The notes beneath the pieces are model-generated. The model made no database searches, was not told where the DNA came from, and worked only from the letters and a program-made list of their open reading frames with translations. A stretch of DNA of 64,000 bases from Corallium rubrum (taxonomy: Eukaryota > Cnidaria > Anthozoa > Scleralcyonacea > Coralliidae): contig OZ036000.1 in assembly GCA_964035015.1 (NCBI GenBank), positions 7,591,259 through 7,655,258 of the forward strand, read 5' to 3'. Of the stretch, positions 31,463 through 42,243 are shown piece by piece (the first letter of the stretch is position 1; each line of letters starts with the position of its first letter). A program made the translations under genes and the position numbers.

Positions 31463-31506
31463 TTGCTAAGCTTTCGGCCTGTTGACTCAGGCCTTCATCA
31501 GAGCAA
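31463..31506 (-). ncRNA. Hammerhead ribozyme of Penelope type
   Basis: On the minus strand, stem I 5' UUGCU is followed by CUGAUGA, an extra A, stem II GGCCUG-AGUCAA-CAGGCC, then GAAA, the short palindrome AGCU, and stem I 3' AGCAA, which pairs perfectly with UUGCU. All core nucleotides of a type I hammerhead are present. The very short palindromic stem III suggests a dimeric fold, as reported for Penelope hammerheads. Confidence 0.85.
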
Positions 31507-31615
31507 TGACAACAAGTTGTTGGCTCACGTCATTTATAAACTAAGCAACTGATCAATTAAATCACGTAAGAATACAATGGCGTATCACGTTAATTTTATT
31601 AATTAGAAAACAAAA

Positions 31616-32011
31616 TCAAGAATGTTCTCCAAATAGGGCACGCCACGTGCTATTTAATGGCTGTCCCTCCTGAGAAATAGTGTGATGTTTGGCGATCTCA
31701 ATGGATTCTCTAGTTCTTCGCGTGAAGTATTGCTTGTCGCTGGCTAAGAGTGATGACTCTTCCCACTTAACACGATGGTCATACGTCCAAGCGTGTTTGG
31801 CAACAGCAGACTTTTCTTGTTGCGCTTTTATGCAAGATGTCTTGTGTTCCTTCAGGCGAGTTGAGAGATTCCTTCCCGTTTCTCCGATGTACACCAAGCC
31901 ACACTCACAAGGAATGCGATACACTCCAGGCTTAGATAAGCTATCCACTTCATCTTTATGTGTGAAAAGTACCTTGAACAATTTGTGTTGACTACTGTGA
32001 AATACCTTCAT
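31616..32011 (-). CDS. GIY-YIG endonuclease domain of a Penelope-like element (fragment)
   Basis: About 131 residues are open. The domain core PGVYRIPCECGLVYIGETGR is followed by NLSTRLKEHK and AVAKHAW, the usual order for the Penelope endonuclease (GIY-type strand, catalytic Arg after YIGETGR, downstream H). The CxC insertion typical of Penelope enzymes is present (IPCECG). An in-frame extension upstream to 32074 is translated poly(T) and should be ignored. It nicks target DNA in active elements; without reverse transcriptase this copy cannot move itself. Confidence 0.88.
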   Translation of the reverse strand: MKVFHSSQHKLFKVLFTHKDEVDSLSKPGVYRIPCECGLVYIGETGRNLSTRLKEHKTSCIKAQQEKSAVAKHAWTYDHRVKWEESSLLASDKQYFTRRTRESIEIAKHHTISQEGQPLNSTWRALFGEHS

Positions 32012-32384
32012 AAAAAATACCGATAAAAAAAAAAAAAAAAAAAAAAATACCGATAAAAAATCGCTGTTTACCATACAAGTGTGCCATTTACATCTAAATC
32101 CTCACATCTGTAGCAACTGCAGCTATCATTTTTACGATCATCAAATCAAGCTTCAGGAAGAATGAGTGATCAGTGAACGATAAAAATTGTTGATCGCCAC
32201 ACACGGCATGTGTTATTTTAACCGATTTTAATCGGACAATATTAAACCAATAAAAATTGCTCAGTAATGACACTGCCCACACGTAACGATTTTAGTCAAA
32301 AGCCCGAAATTTAGTTGGCCGATAAAAATCAGCCGACTAAAATCGTAGTTACAGAACCATGCTCAGAGAAATATGAGAACATTT

Positions 32385-32710
32385 TTCATGATTTCTTACA
32401 CAGCTAAAAGTCAACCGAAAATTTTCGGCTGACTCGAGCTGGATTTCAACTCGCACCTTCGGGTTCCGGTCCACCGCTCTGTGCGGCTCGATAGCTCAAC
32501 AGGTAGAGCGGCGGACTGGAATCCAGAAAGTGCGAGTTCAAATCCTGCTCGAGTCAGCCGAAAATTTTCTGTTGACTTTAGAAGTGTAAGAAATCATGAA
32601 AAATTTTCTCATGTTTCTCTGAGGATGGTTCTGTAGAATTGAAACACAGCACTTCCTCACGGAAAAAGCGTTAAGTTGTCGCGAGAATATCTCGGGCACT
32701 TAAGTAATAT
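32385..32710 (+). mobile_element. Family B SINE, head-to-head pair
   Basis: A forward copy from about 32488 has A box GGCTCGATAGCTCAACAGG and B box GAGTTCAAATCC. A partial reverse copy precedes it (32385-32487), sharing GTTCCGGTCCACCGCTC with the head. Body and tail match 5640-6015. Confidence 0.8.
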
Positions 32711-32814
32711 TCAGTAAAACACGAGCAGGAGTGTTTTAGATCTGATAAAATACGTGATGCGAGTTTTTTAAATAAGTGTCAAATACGATTCGTTATTGGA
32801 TGTTATTTATTTTC

Positions 32815-34967
32815 ATTAGTATTCTTTATATAAAATTGTATGTTCATTAGTATTCTTTATATAAAATTGTATGTTCATTAGTATTATTTATACAAAATTG
32901 TATGTTCATTAGTATTCTTTATAATGATGTTCATTAGTATTCTTTATATAAAATTGTATGTTCATTAGTATTATAAAATTGTATGTTCATTAGTATTATA
33001 AAATTGTATGTTCATTAGTATTCTTTATATAAAATTGTATGTTCATTAGTATTCTTTATATAAAATTGTATGTTCATTAGTATTCTTTATATAAAATTGT
33101 ATGTTCATTAGTATTCTTTATATAAAATTGTATGTTCATTAGTATTCTTTATATAAAATTGTATGTTCTGATTAGTATTCTTTATATAAAATTGTATGTT
33201 CATTAGTATTCTTTATATAAAATTGTATGTTCATTAGTATTCTTTATATAAAATTGTATGTTCATTAGTATTCTTTATATAAAATTGTACGTTCATTAGT
33301 ATTCTTTATATAAAATTGTATGTTTATTAGCATTCTTTATATAAAATTGTATGTTCATTAGTATTCTTTATATAAAATTGTATGTTCATTAGTATTCTTT
33401 ATATAAAATTGTATGTTCTGATTAGTATTCTTTATATAAAATTGTATGTTCATTAGTATTCTTTATATAAAATTGTACGTTCATTAGTATTCTTTATATA
33501 AAATTGTATGTTTATTAGCATTCTTTATATAAAATTGTATGTTCATTAGTATTCTTTATATAAAATTGTATGTTCATTAGTATTCTTTATGTAAAATTGT
33601 ATGTTCTGATTAGTATTCTTTATATAAAATTGTATGTTCATTAGTATTCTTTATATAAAATTGTACGTTCATTAGTATTCTTTATATAAAATTGTACGTT
33701 CATTAGTATTCTTTATATAAAATTGTATGTTCATTAGTATTCTTTATATAAAATTGTACGTTCATTAGTATTCTTTATATAAAATTGTATGTTCATTAGT
33801 ATTCTTTATATAAAATTGTACGTTCATTAGTATTCTTTATATAAAATTGTATGTTCATTAGTATTCTTTATATAAAATTGTATGTTCATTAGTATTCTTT
33901 ATATAAAATTGTATGTTTATTAGCATTCTTTATATAAAATTGTATGTTCATTAGTATTCTTTATATAAAATTGTATGTTCATTAGTATTCTTTATATAAA
34001 ATTGTATGTTCATTAGTATTCTTTATATAAAATTGTATGTTCTGATTAGTATTCTTTATATAAAATTGTATGTTCATTAGTATTCTTTATATAAAATTGT
34101 ACGTTCATTAGTATTCTTTATATAAAATTGTATGTTCATTAGTATTCTTTATATAAAATTGTATGTTCATTAGTATTCTTTATATAAAATTGTATGTTCA
34201 TTAGTATTCTTTATATAAAATTGTATGTTCATTAGTATTCTTTATATAAAATTGTATGTTCATTAGTATTCTTTATATAAAATTGTATGTTCATTAGTAT
34301 TCTTTATATAAAATTGTATGTTCTGATTAGTATTCTTTATATAAAATTGTATGTTCATTAGTATTCTTTATATAAAATTGTATGTTCATTAGTATTCTTT
34401 ATATAAAATTGTATGTTCATTAGTATTCTTTATATAAAATTGTATGTTTATTAGCATTCTTTATATAAAATTGTATGTTCATTAGTATTCTTTATATAAA
34501 ATTGTATGTTCATTAGCATTCTTTATATAAAATTGTATGTTCATTAAGTATTCTTTATATAAAATTGTATGTTCATTAGTATTCTTTATTTAAAATTGTA
34601 TGTTCATTAGTATTCTTTATATAAAATTGTATGTTCATTAGTATTCTTTATATAAAATTGTATGTTCATTAGTATTCTTTATATAAAATTGTATGTTCTG
34701 ATTAGTATTCTTTATATAAAATTGTATGTTCATTAGTATTCTTTATATAAAATTGTATGTTCATTAGTATTCTTTATATAAAATTGTATGTTCTGATTAG
34801 TATTCTTTATATAAAATTGTATGTTCATTAGTATTCTTTATATAAAATTGTATGTTCATTAGTATTCTTTATATAAAATTGTATGTTCTGATTAGTATTC
34901 TTTATATAAAATTGTATGTTCATTAGTATTCTTTATATAAAATTGTATGTTTATTAGCATTCTTTAT
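32815..34967. repeat. 31-bp minisatellite, left block
   Basis: Roughly 70 copies of a unit made of TTCATTAGTATTCTTTATAT and AAAATTGTATG. At least four variants recur: CTGATTAG for CATTAG, TTTATTAGCATTC, TGTACG and a shortened unit. Runs of variants repeat in order, suggesting higher-order units. Confidence 0.97.
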
Positions 34968-37683
34968 GACTGAATCGAAACTTAACAGATCTGTAAATGA
35001 TTGTGAAATTCGTGTTGAAGGATATGACACTATAAGAAAGGATAGGAATTCGGGATCAGGGGGTGGAGTTTGTCTGTATCTTCGGAATGACTTGGATTGG
35101 CAAAGACGTCTTGATCTTGAAGTAGACAAAATTGAAAGTATTTGGGTGGAATTATTTATCAAAAACTCGAAATCAATTCTTCTATGCATATGCTATCGTC
35201 CTCCTAATTCTTCAAATCATTTGAATAAACATTTTAACGCTGATTTTAATAATGCCCTAACGACAGCCCTGGCCGAAGACAAAGAGATCATCATCACTGG
35301 GGATTTCAATTGTGATTATTTACGACAAAATGAACAAAGGGACTTTAAGGATATAATGAGAATCCATAACTTCCAGCAAATGATAAAGCAACCAACAAGA
35401 TCAACTATTAACTCAGACACATTAATTGACCTAACTTTTGTGACCCATGACGACAATATCTCCAATGCATTTTCTCTCGAATCTGGCTTCAGTGACCATC
35501 ATTTGATTGGCATTATTCGTAAGATGAACTGTAAGAAATACAGACCCCGCAAAATCAATGCCCGGAGTTATAAGCATTACTCAAAAGAATCCTTTAAATC
35601 TGATCTACAAGACTTGCCGTGGGATCAAATCTTGATAGGTGACCTTAACTCAGCATGGAATTTATTCAAAGAATATGTTAACAAATTGGTAAATAAACAT
35701 GCTCCAAAAATGGAACGAAGAGTGAATGGAAGAGATTGCTCCTGGCTGACATCTGATATAAGATCTAAAATCAGTAGTCGTGATTACTTACTGAAGAAGG
35801 CTAAACGATCAAAACAGCAAAAGGACTGGGATGATTATAAACGTATGCGTAACTTAACTACATCGGCTATTCGGAAAGCAAAATCAAATTATCACAGAAA
35901 TCTTTTTCATGAAAACATAAATAAGCCTAAAGATTTCTGGTCTCGGATCAAAGAAAGTTATCCTGTAAACGACAAAAAATCTGCAGCCAAATCCTTTTTT
36001 GTTAACAATTCAATGATAACTGACAAGGCCGGTATATCAAATGCCTTTTGTAAATTTTTCAGTTCAGTTGCTACGACGTTGCAAAATTCAACATTCAACT
36101 TGTCCTTTCCCACTTGGAAATCCTACTCATTTACGTCCCTTGGTAACTACATCAATCCGAATGATCATCGTTTCTATTTCACAGAAGTAACACCGCTTGA
36201 AGTTCTTCGCATTATTAAGGCACTTAAGGCGTCTAAAAGTCCTGGTATTGACGAAATACCTCCAAGACTTATAAAGGACGGTGCCGAGGAACTTGCAGTT
36301 CCTCTTTCAGTGCTGATTAACCAAAGCCTAAATTCAGGAATTTTTCCAACATCTGAAAAGAAAGCAAAAGTCCTGCCAGTTTACAAATCCAACGAAAAAT
36401 CTAACTTAGATAATTATCGTCCTGTTTCTGTCACAACGGTTTTTTCCAAGATTATTGAAAAAGTTGTCTACAAACAATTGAGTGAATATCTTGAGACTAA
36501 CAACATGCTCTTCTCAAATCAATTTGGATTTAGACCAAACAGATCCACAGTTCATGCTGTTACTCGATTAGTGGATGACATAAGATGCCATATGGATAAT
36601 GGTCTTCTTACTGGTGTAGTTTTCATGGACTTTCGAAAAGCATTTGACACGGTCCATCACGCTTGCTTATTGAAAAAACTACCCTATTATGGGATCCATT
36701 CCACCGAAATTGAATGGTTGAAAGATTACCTTTTCAATCGAAGCCAAGTAGTCGTATTTGATGGGGTTAAATCCGAATCGTTACCCATAAACTATGGTGT
36801 GCCGCAAGGATCAATATTAGGCCCTCTACTTTTTAATATCCTAATAAATGACATTCAGCTGGCTATTGACGATGCAGAATCTATACTTTATGCCGACGAT
36901 ACTGCTGTTTACTATGCAAATAAAGATTCTTTACAAATTCAAGATGTGCTCATTAGACAATGTAATAGCGTCTTCCAATGGCTGAACTCAAACAACCTAT
37001 ATTTGAATCAAAATAAAGGGAAAACAGAGTTTGTATTATTCGGAACACCACAACGGCTCTCGAGAAGTGGTAAGATAGAAATCAAAATAAATAATACTAT
37101 CGTCCATGAATCAAAATCCTACAAATATCTTGGAGTTGTTCTCGACCACCATATGAATTTAAATGAACATTTAAATTCAGTTTTTAAAAAAGCATCATCT
37201 AGATTGAAATTACTAAAGAGGATTCGCAGTAATGTTTCTCCGCTGGTAGCAGATTCCATTTACAATTTGATGATAAGACCACTTATGACTTATTGTTGTC
37301 CTATCTTGCTTGGCATTTCCCGTCATCATGTTGAGAAATTCCAAAATATTCAAGACAAAGCACATAAACTATGCGGTGGTAAAAACAACAAAGAATGGTC
37401 AAGTATAGATGATACAATAAAGAGAAACGCTCTGCTGATCGTCTTTGGTTGCTTACATTGCACTCAACCAGAAATATACCATAATTATTTTACACACATG
37501 TCACACTGTAAAGCCACCCGTGGAAATGGTTCCTTGTTAAAACTTCTGCGAATGAAAACAGAATCGGGTCGAAAAAGTTTTAAACACCAAGGAGCATTAA
37601 TTTTTAATACTTTACCAGCAGATGTTAGAGATGAGCCATCCTATTTAAAGTTCAGGAACAAAATTAAAACTCTTAATTTTTAA
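34966..37683 (+). CDS. LINE ORF2: AP endonuclease (truncated) plus reverse transcriptase
   Basis: 905 open codons. The AP-endonuclease part starts at the TE of the usual TET motif (here TESKL), so about 50 N-terminal residues are gone, and continues GGGVCLYLR, CICYRPPNS, IIITGDFNCD, DLTFV and SGFSDHHLI. The reverse transcriptase follows with NYRPVSVTTVFSKIIEKV, QFGFRPNRST, MDFRKAFDTVHH, GVPQGSILGPLLF and YADD. A C-terminal segment has LMTYCCPILLGISR. No frameshift or stop is present, which points to a recent insertion. The ATG used is partly array sequence and is unlikely to be a natural start. It copies LINE RNA into DNA at the target site. Confidence 0.95.
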   Translation: MTESKLNRSVNDCEIRVEGYDTIRKDRNSGSGGGVCLYLRNDLDWQRRLDLEVDKIESIWVELFIKNSKSILLCICYRPPNSSNHLNKHFNADFNNALTTALAEDKEIIITGDFNCDYLRQNEQRDFKDIMRIHNFQQMIKQPTRSTINSDTLIDLTFVTHDDNISNAFSLESGFSDHHLIGIIRKMNCKKYRPRKINARSYKHYSKESFKSDLQDLPWDQILIGDLNSAWNLFKEYVNKLVNKHAPKMERRVNGRDCSWLTSDIRSKISSRDYLLKKAKRSKQQKDWDDYKRMRNLTTSAIRKAKSNYHRNLFHENINKPKDFWSRIKESYPVNDKKSAAKSFFVNNSMITDKAGISNAFCKFFSSVATTLQNSTFNLSFPTWKSYSFTSLGNYINPNDHRFYFTEVTPLEVLRIIKALKASKSPGIDEIPPRLIKDGAEELAVPLSVLINQSLNSGIFPTSEKKAKVLPVYKSNEKSNLDNYRPVSVTTVFSKIIEKVVYKQLSEYLETNNMLFSNQFGFRPNRSTVHAVTRLVDDIRCHMDNGLLTGVVFMDFRKAFDTVHHACLLKKLPYYGIHSTEIEWLKDYLFNRSQVVVFDGVKSESLPINYGVPQGSILGPLLFNILINDIQLAIDDAESILYADDTAVYYANKDSLQIQDVLIRQCNSVFQWLNSNNLYLNQNKGKTEFVLFGTPQRLSRSGKIEIKINNTIVHESKSYKYLGVVLDHHMNLNEHLNSVFKKASSRLKLLKRIRSNVSPLVADSIYNLMIRPLMTYCCPILLGISRHHVEKFQNIQDKAHKLCGGKNNKEWSSIDDTIKRNALLIVFGCLHCTQPEIYHNYFTHMSHCKATRGNGSLLKLLRMKTESGRKSFKHQGALIFNTLPADVRDEPSYLKFRNKIKTLNF

Positions 37684-37897
37684 TTTTTACCACTCAATTT
37701 TTACATTGTATTTTTTTGTTTTTGTTATTTATTTATTTTTATGTATTGATTTTTATCTTAATTTTTGTAGTCTCCATTTTTAACAGGTCCTTGGTTGATA
37801 GCAGTATAAAAATATATGTATATGTATATATATATTTACCTCGTATACTGAACAAGAAATAACCTGTATAAAGATTGTTGATAATAATAATAATAAT
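34968..37897 (+). mobile_element. 5'-truncated LINE inserted in the 31-bp minisatellite
   Basis: The array is interrupted at ATTCTTTAT and resumes in the same register at about 37898. The insert ends in an (ATAAT/AAT)n tail, as in CR1/L2/Jockey-type LINEs. Its 5' end begins inside the endonuclease domain. The flanks could form a target duplication of about 20 bp (two mismatches), but the array itself makes this uncertain. Confidence 0.9.
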
Positions 37898-38640
37898 ATG
37901 TTCATTAGTATTCTTTATATAAATTGTATGTTCATTAGTATTCTTTATATAAAATTGTATGTTCATTAGTATTCTTTATATAAAATTGTATGTTCATTAG
38001 TATTCTTTATATAAAATTGTATGTTCATTAGTATTCTTTATATAAAATTGTATGTTCATTAGTATTCTTTATATAAAATTGTATGTTTATTAGCATTCTT
38101 TATATAAAATTGTATGTTCATTAGTATTCTTTATATAAAATTGTATGTTCATTAGTATTCTTTATATAAAATTGTATGTTCATTAGTATTCTTTATATAA
38201 AATTGTATGTTCATTAGTATTCTTTATATAAAATTGTATGTTCATTAGTATTCTTTATATAAAATTGTATGTTCATTAGTATTCTTTATATAAAATTGTA
38301 TGTTTATTAGCATTCTTTATATAAAATTGTATGTTCTGATTAGTATTCTTTATATAAAATTGTATGTTCATTAGTATTCTTTATATAAAATTGTATGTTC
38401 ATTAGTATTCTTTATATAAAATTGTATATGTTCATTAGTATTCTTTATATAAAATTGTATGTTCATTAGTATTCTTTATATAAAATTGTATGTTCATTAG
38501 TATTCTTTATATAAAATTGTATGTTCATTAGTATTCTTTATATAAAATTGTATGTTCTGATTAGTATTCTTTATATAAAATTGTATGTTCTGATTAGTAT
38601 TCTTTATATAAAATTGTATGTTTATTAGTATTCTTTATAT
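37898..38640. repeat. 31-bp minisatellite, right block
   Basis: About 24 further copies of the same unit with the same CTGATTAG and TTTATTAGCATTC variants continue the left block beyond the LINE. Confidence 0.97.
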
Positions 38641-39400
38641 TAAAACTATGTAACTCAAGAAGAAATAATTGCATAACTTAAAATTTTTCAGAAAGACTCG
38701 TAATAAAGATTTACAACATAAGATATAAAACTATATACTTGAGTGAAAACCATTTACCTAACCTGTATACTGTAGTAATATAAAGGACTTTATTTATAGG
38801 CCTGTCAAAGGACTTTATTAATAGGCCTTGTTAAGTTTACAGAAGTTAATTTACTTATTAAAGTATAGTAATATCATGATCACCTCGGTTTTCATTGTTC
38901 TCAAAGAGAATGTAAATCCCGTATTTTCCTCATTACCCATGCATACGCCTTTTTCTTCTAAATTTCCCCGGGAAATTTAGTAGAAAACAAAAGATTAATT
39001 TCTTTGTCTACTAATTTTCCCTCATCAAGCATGCAGGGGAAAATTAGTAGACAAAGAAATCCTTTGTCTTTTACTAAATTTCCCTCTTGCATATCTATTA
39101 TGCAAACAGGCGGTCCTAGAACACTCACAACATTTTTATTAACAGACATCTATTCTACAAACACAAAGCATGTCCCAAAGGTATAATTACTTCAATCAAT
39201 AGTAAAACGCGTAAACAACTTCACTGAACCATACAAAAACAAACACCTAAACTTATCTCAGCATACTTCTCTGAGTTTTCCTCGGCGATCATAATATTAC
39301 AAACTGATAACATGACTTGTTGGGAAATTAGCGATTAAATTGTCATGTTATTACTTATCAGTAATAATTATTTACTTTTTTTTCTTCTTATCTATAATAG
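38641..39400. other. Galaxin-like intron 3' end with nested hairpins
   Basis: Palindromes at about 38955-38985 (CTAAATTTCCCCGGGAAATTTAG) and 39005-39056 (GTCTACTAATTTTCCC and complement) make a compound hairpin to 39090. The pyrimidine tract and TATAATAG acceptor for exon 2 end the stretch. Confidence 0.7.
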
Positions 39401-41358
39401 CTCCTGTGTTTTCTCTTACTTGTGGCTCCAGCTCTTACGATCCTACGACCCATGTTTGCTGTGGGGGGAACCTGCTTTCCACGAAGTATGGCTCCAGTTG
39501 CTGTGGTCATGCTAACTAGTACTACGACCCATTTCACTATGTCTGTTGACATGGAAAAATTCTGGACAGTGCCGAAGGCTTTGGTTGCTGTGGAAATATG
39601 AACTATGATCCTTATAGAGCAATTTGTTGCAGCGGAAAACTCCACCAAGCCGCCGCCTCACACTACCAGTGCTGTCTTTCGGAAGCTTACGATCCTGAAC
39701 GTTCAGTATGCTGTCTCCATAAGATCCTTTCTAAGACACAAGGTACTCGCTGCTGTGGTAATCGCAATTACAACCCATCAACTTCACTCTGTTGTGGACA
39801 CAAGATATTCAGTTTATCATCAGGAACTGCATGTTGTGGAACTGTAAACTATAATCCAGTAAATTCAGTTTGTTGTGGTGGAAACATTCTGCCAAGATCA
39901 TCTGGAAATCATTGTTGTAGATCAAAGAACTATAAAAGTTATTTACAAATATGCTGCAGTGGCAAACTTTGGTCAAAATCTTCTCACACATCATGCTGTT
40001 ATGGTCAAGCCTACGATGACAAAATCCAAGTCTGCTGTGGAGGTAAAGTGTATAGAAAATCAAGTGGTTCATCCTGTTGTCACACCCGAAATTATCATCC
40101 TTCCTTGTCCGTGTGCTGCAGCGGTCGCATACTCGGCAGGTGGCGAGGTTCGTCTTGTTGTCAGTCACGTAACTACAATGACAAGAGCCACCTTTGTTGC
40201 AATAGTAGAGTTCAGGCAAGAACCATGCATGGATTATCCTGCTGTGGTTCCCGCGCCTACCACCCAAGTATTCAACTATGCTGCTCGGGAAGAGTAGTTA
40301 GAAAGACTAGTGGAACATCTTGCTGTGGCTCTCAAACCTATCAATCAAGCACACAAGTTTGCTGTCAAAACACAGTACTTTCAAAAAATAGTGGCTCGTC
40401 TTGCTGTGGCCCTTTAAGCTACAATCCTTCCAGTACGGTTTGCTGTTCAGGTATTCTCTTACCCGGATCATCTGGCACCAGTTGCTGTGGAACAAAGAAT
40501 TTCAATCCTTCAAGTTCTGTTTGCTGTAAGAAAAATATTCTACCACGCTCTTCAGGCCTGACCTCCTGCTGTGGACCTACAAACTTTAATCCATCACAGT
40601 CCACATGTTGTGGGCACCGTGTCCAACGAAAAGAACCCGGTAATAATTATTGCTGCACAGAATGGGGTCTGTCGACCAGAAGTCCAACAAATCGTGGCAT
40701 TTCCATGAGTACAAGTGTATCAGTTTGCTGCCAAGGAAGAGTCCTTCCGTTGTCATCAGGTTCCTCCTGCTGTGGTTCCACCAATTACGACAGTAACACC
40801 CAACTTTGCTGCAACAACAACATCTATCCAAAAATCAATGGAAATGCTTGCTGTGGATCCTTGCCTTATGACACTGGGTCTTACGTCTGTTGCAGTAATA
40901 ACATTCTCAGCAAATCCAATGGAGCCTCTTGTTGTGGATCGCAAAACTATCACTCCACTTCAAAAATGTGTTGTAATGACAAATTGCTAACACGTTCATC
41001 TGGTTACACTTGTTGTGGGTCCTCACAATATCGTTCTTCGACTCAAGTTTGTTGTTTATCCAATATTCAATCAAGGGCATACTCGTCTTCCACAGGTTGC
41101 TGTGGCTCTGAAATCTACAACACAAAAACTCATGTGTGTTGTCACTACAACATTCTACCAAAATCCAAAGGTACAACTTGCTGTGGTGCAGTTAACTACC
41201 ATGCCTCCACCCATATCTGCTGTAGTTACAGCTTGCAGTTGAAATCAGAAGGTTCTTCTTGCTGTGGGTATCACAATTTTAACCCAAGCAAAGAAAAATG
41301 TTGTAACAGTGATTTCCTTGGTGGACGCTACCTTGTTCAAAAAAACAAAAGCTGTTAA
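39401..41358 (+). CDS. Galaxin-like dicysteine repeat exon (two in-frame stops near 5' end)
   Basis: In the frame set by the acceptor the exon opens APVFSLTCGSSSYDPTTHVC and runs to TAA at 41356. It shows over forty CC doublets in repeats of about 28-30 residues (pattern NYNPSTSVCCGG...SGTSCCG), as in coral galaxins, secreted skeletal-matrix proteins. Two codons break it: TAG at 39517-39519 and TGA at 39547-39549, the latter replacing the second Cys of a CC pair. From ATG 39598 it is open for 586 residues. One repeat (about residues 355-375 of that frame) has an insertion (EWGLSTRSPTNRG). Either the gene is newly broken, or an 84-nt GT-AG segment (39486-39569) that holds both stops is removed in frame. 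Family assignment is firm; function in this animal is inferred. Confidence 0.85.
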
Positions 41359-41829
41359 AATATTGCACTTACTGTGCAATCAATTTGTTGTTCAATATTA
41401 TAGCTCAATTAGATTATTGATTGATTAATTAGTTGATTAAGTGGTTGACTGATTTATTGGTTTTTGATTATTACTTTTTAATTGTTTTATAATTTGGATG
41501 GTAGCTTTGATAATTGCTTGATTGATTGGACATAATTATTGATATAATAATTACCGTATATGTTACTTACGAATATTAGAGTTACAGGGGCGGATTTAGG
41601 AGGGGTGGATTGAGTGGCTAACCACCCCCTTATTTGAGCCGGAACTAAAATTAGAACAGTTATAGTTGATTGTGAATTGTAATATAAAGTACAAGTAATC
41701 CAAATATGTAACTTTTTATACTGCTAAGTGCTCAAATGTTGCGCTCAATATGCTGGAAATGCCATTCCAGACACTCAAAACCTCAAGAATTCCCAACTCC
41801 CTAGAAGACTTGGGCTTTGCCTTTGGTCA

Positions 41830-41860
<31 letters not shown>

Positions 41861-41930
41861 ACCCGCCCCGGATTAACATTCCTACATCCGCGTCTGATTG
41901 TCAGTAATGATCTGTGACAGACTGACAGTA
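41359..41930. other. Galaxin-like 3' flank
   Basis: TTGATTGATTAATTAGTTGA-type short repeats occur near 41410-41470. A possible old hAT-like copy spans 41588-41896 (ends CAGGGGCGGAT and ATCCGCGTCTG, no matching TSD), with 17 C and a (CA)n run at 41830-41862. Confidence 0.5.
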
Positions 41931-42243
41931 TACCCTGCGAGTCAGAGCCCCTTTCCAACCTACGCAGGCTTCGGGGGAAAGTCTTAAGTGGACTCTGCCA
42001 ACAAACTCGATCTTCGCCCCAAATTTGGGGCGACTCAGTCAGGTTTTAAACTGGTCAAACAAGTTCTAGTTAACTAGTTTATGAACACGCGTAAGCAGGA
42101 AAATAGGAAGTGACGCGTTAGAGCCTGGGCCCAAAATAGTATCTTGGCAACCGTTAACGCATGCTCAAAAAGAAATATCGAGTTTTTTGGCAGAGCCCAC
42201 TTTCCCCCGAAGCCTACGGAAAGGGGCTCTGACGCGCAGGGTA
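41931..42243. mobile_element. Mutator-like short element, diverged TSD
   Basis: Ends TACCCTGCGAGTCAGAGCCC and GGGCTCTGACGCGCAGGGTA are inverted over about 26 bp. Flanking nonamers CTGACAGTA and GTGACAGTG agree at seven of nine positions. Confidence 0.65.

Larger units (their letters stand above)
31440..32060 (-). mobile_element. Penelope-like retroelement, 3' fragment
   Basis: Reading on the minus strand, a GIY-YIG endonuclease end (32011-31616) is followed by a short 3' region containing a hammerhead ribozyme. The reverse transcriptase that should precede the endonuclease is missing, so the copy is 5'-truncated. Confidence 0.85.
31365..32345. repeat. Inverted-repeat element enclosing a Penelope fragment
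   Basis: TTTTAGTTGGCTGATTTTTATCGG at the left is mirrored by CCGATAAAAATCAGCCGACTAAAA at the right. The Penelope fragment and a poly(A) run at 32027-32047 sit between the arms. Confidence 0.75.

Noticed and set aside
39388-41242. Several 60-150-codon frames overlapping the galaxin-like exon on other frames and strands
   Set aside because: They are shadows of the biased TGYTGY-rich codon use of the galaxin repeats.
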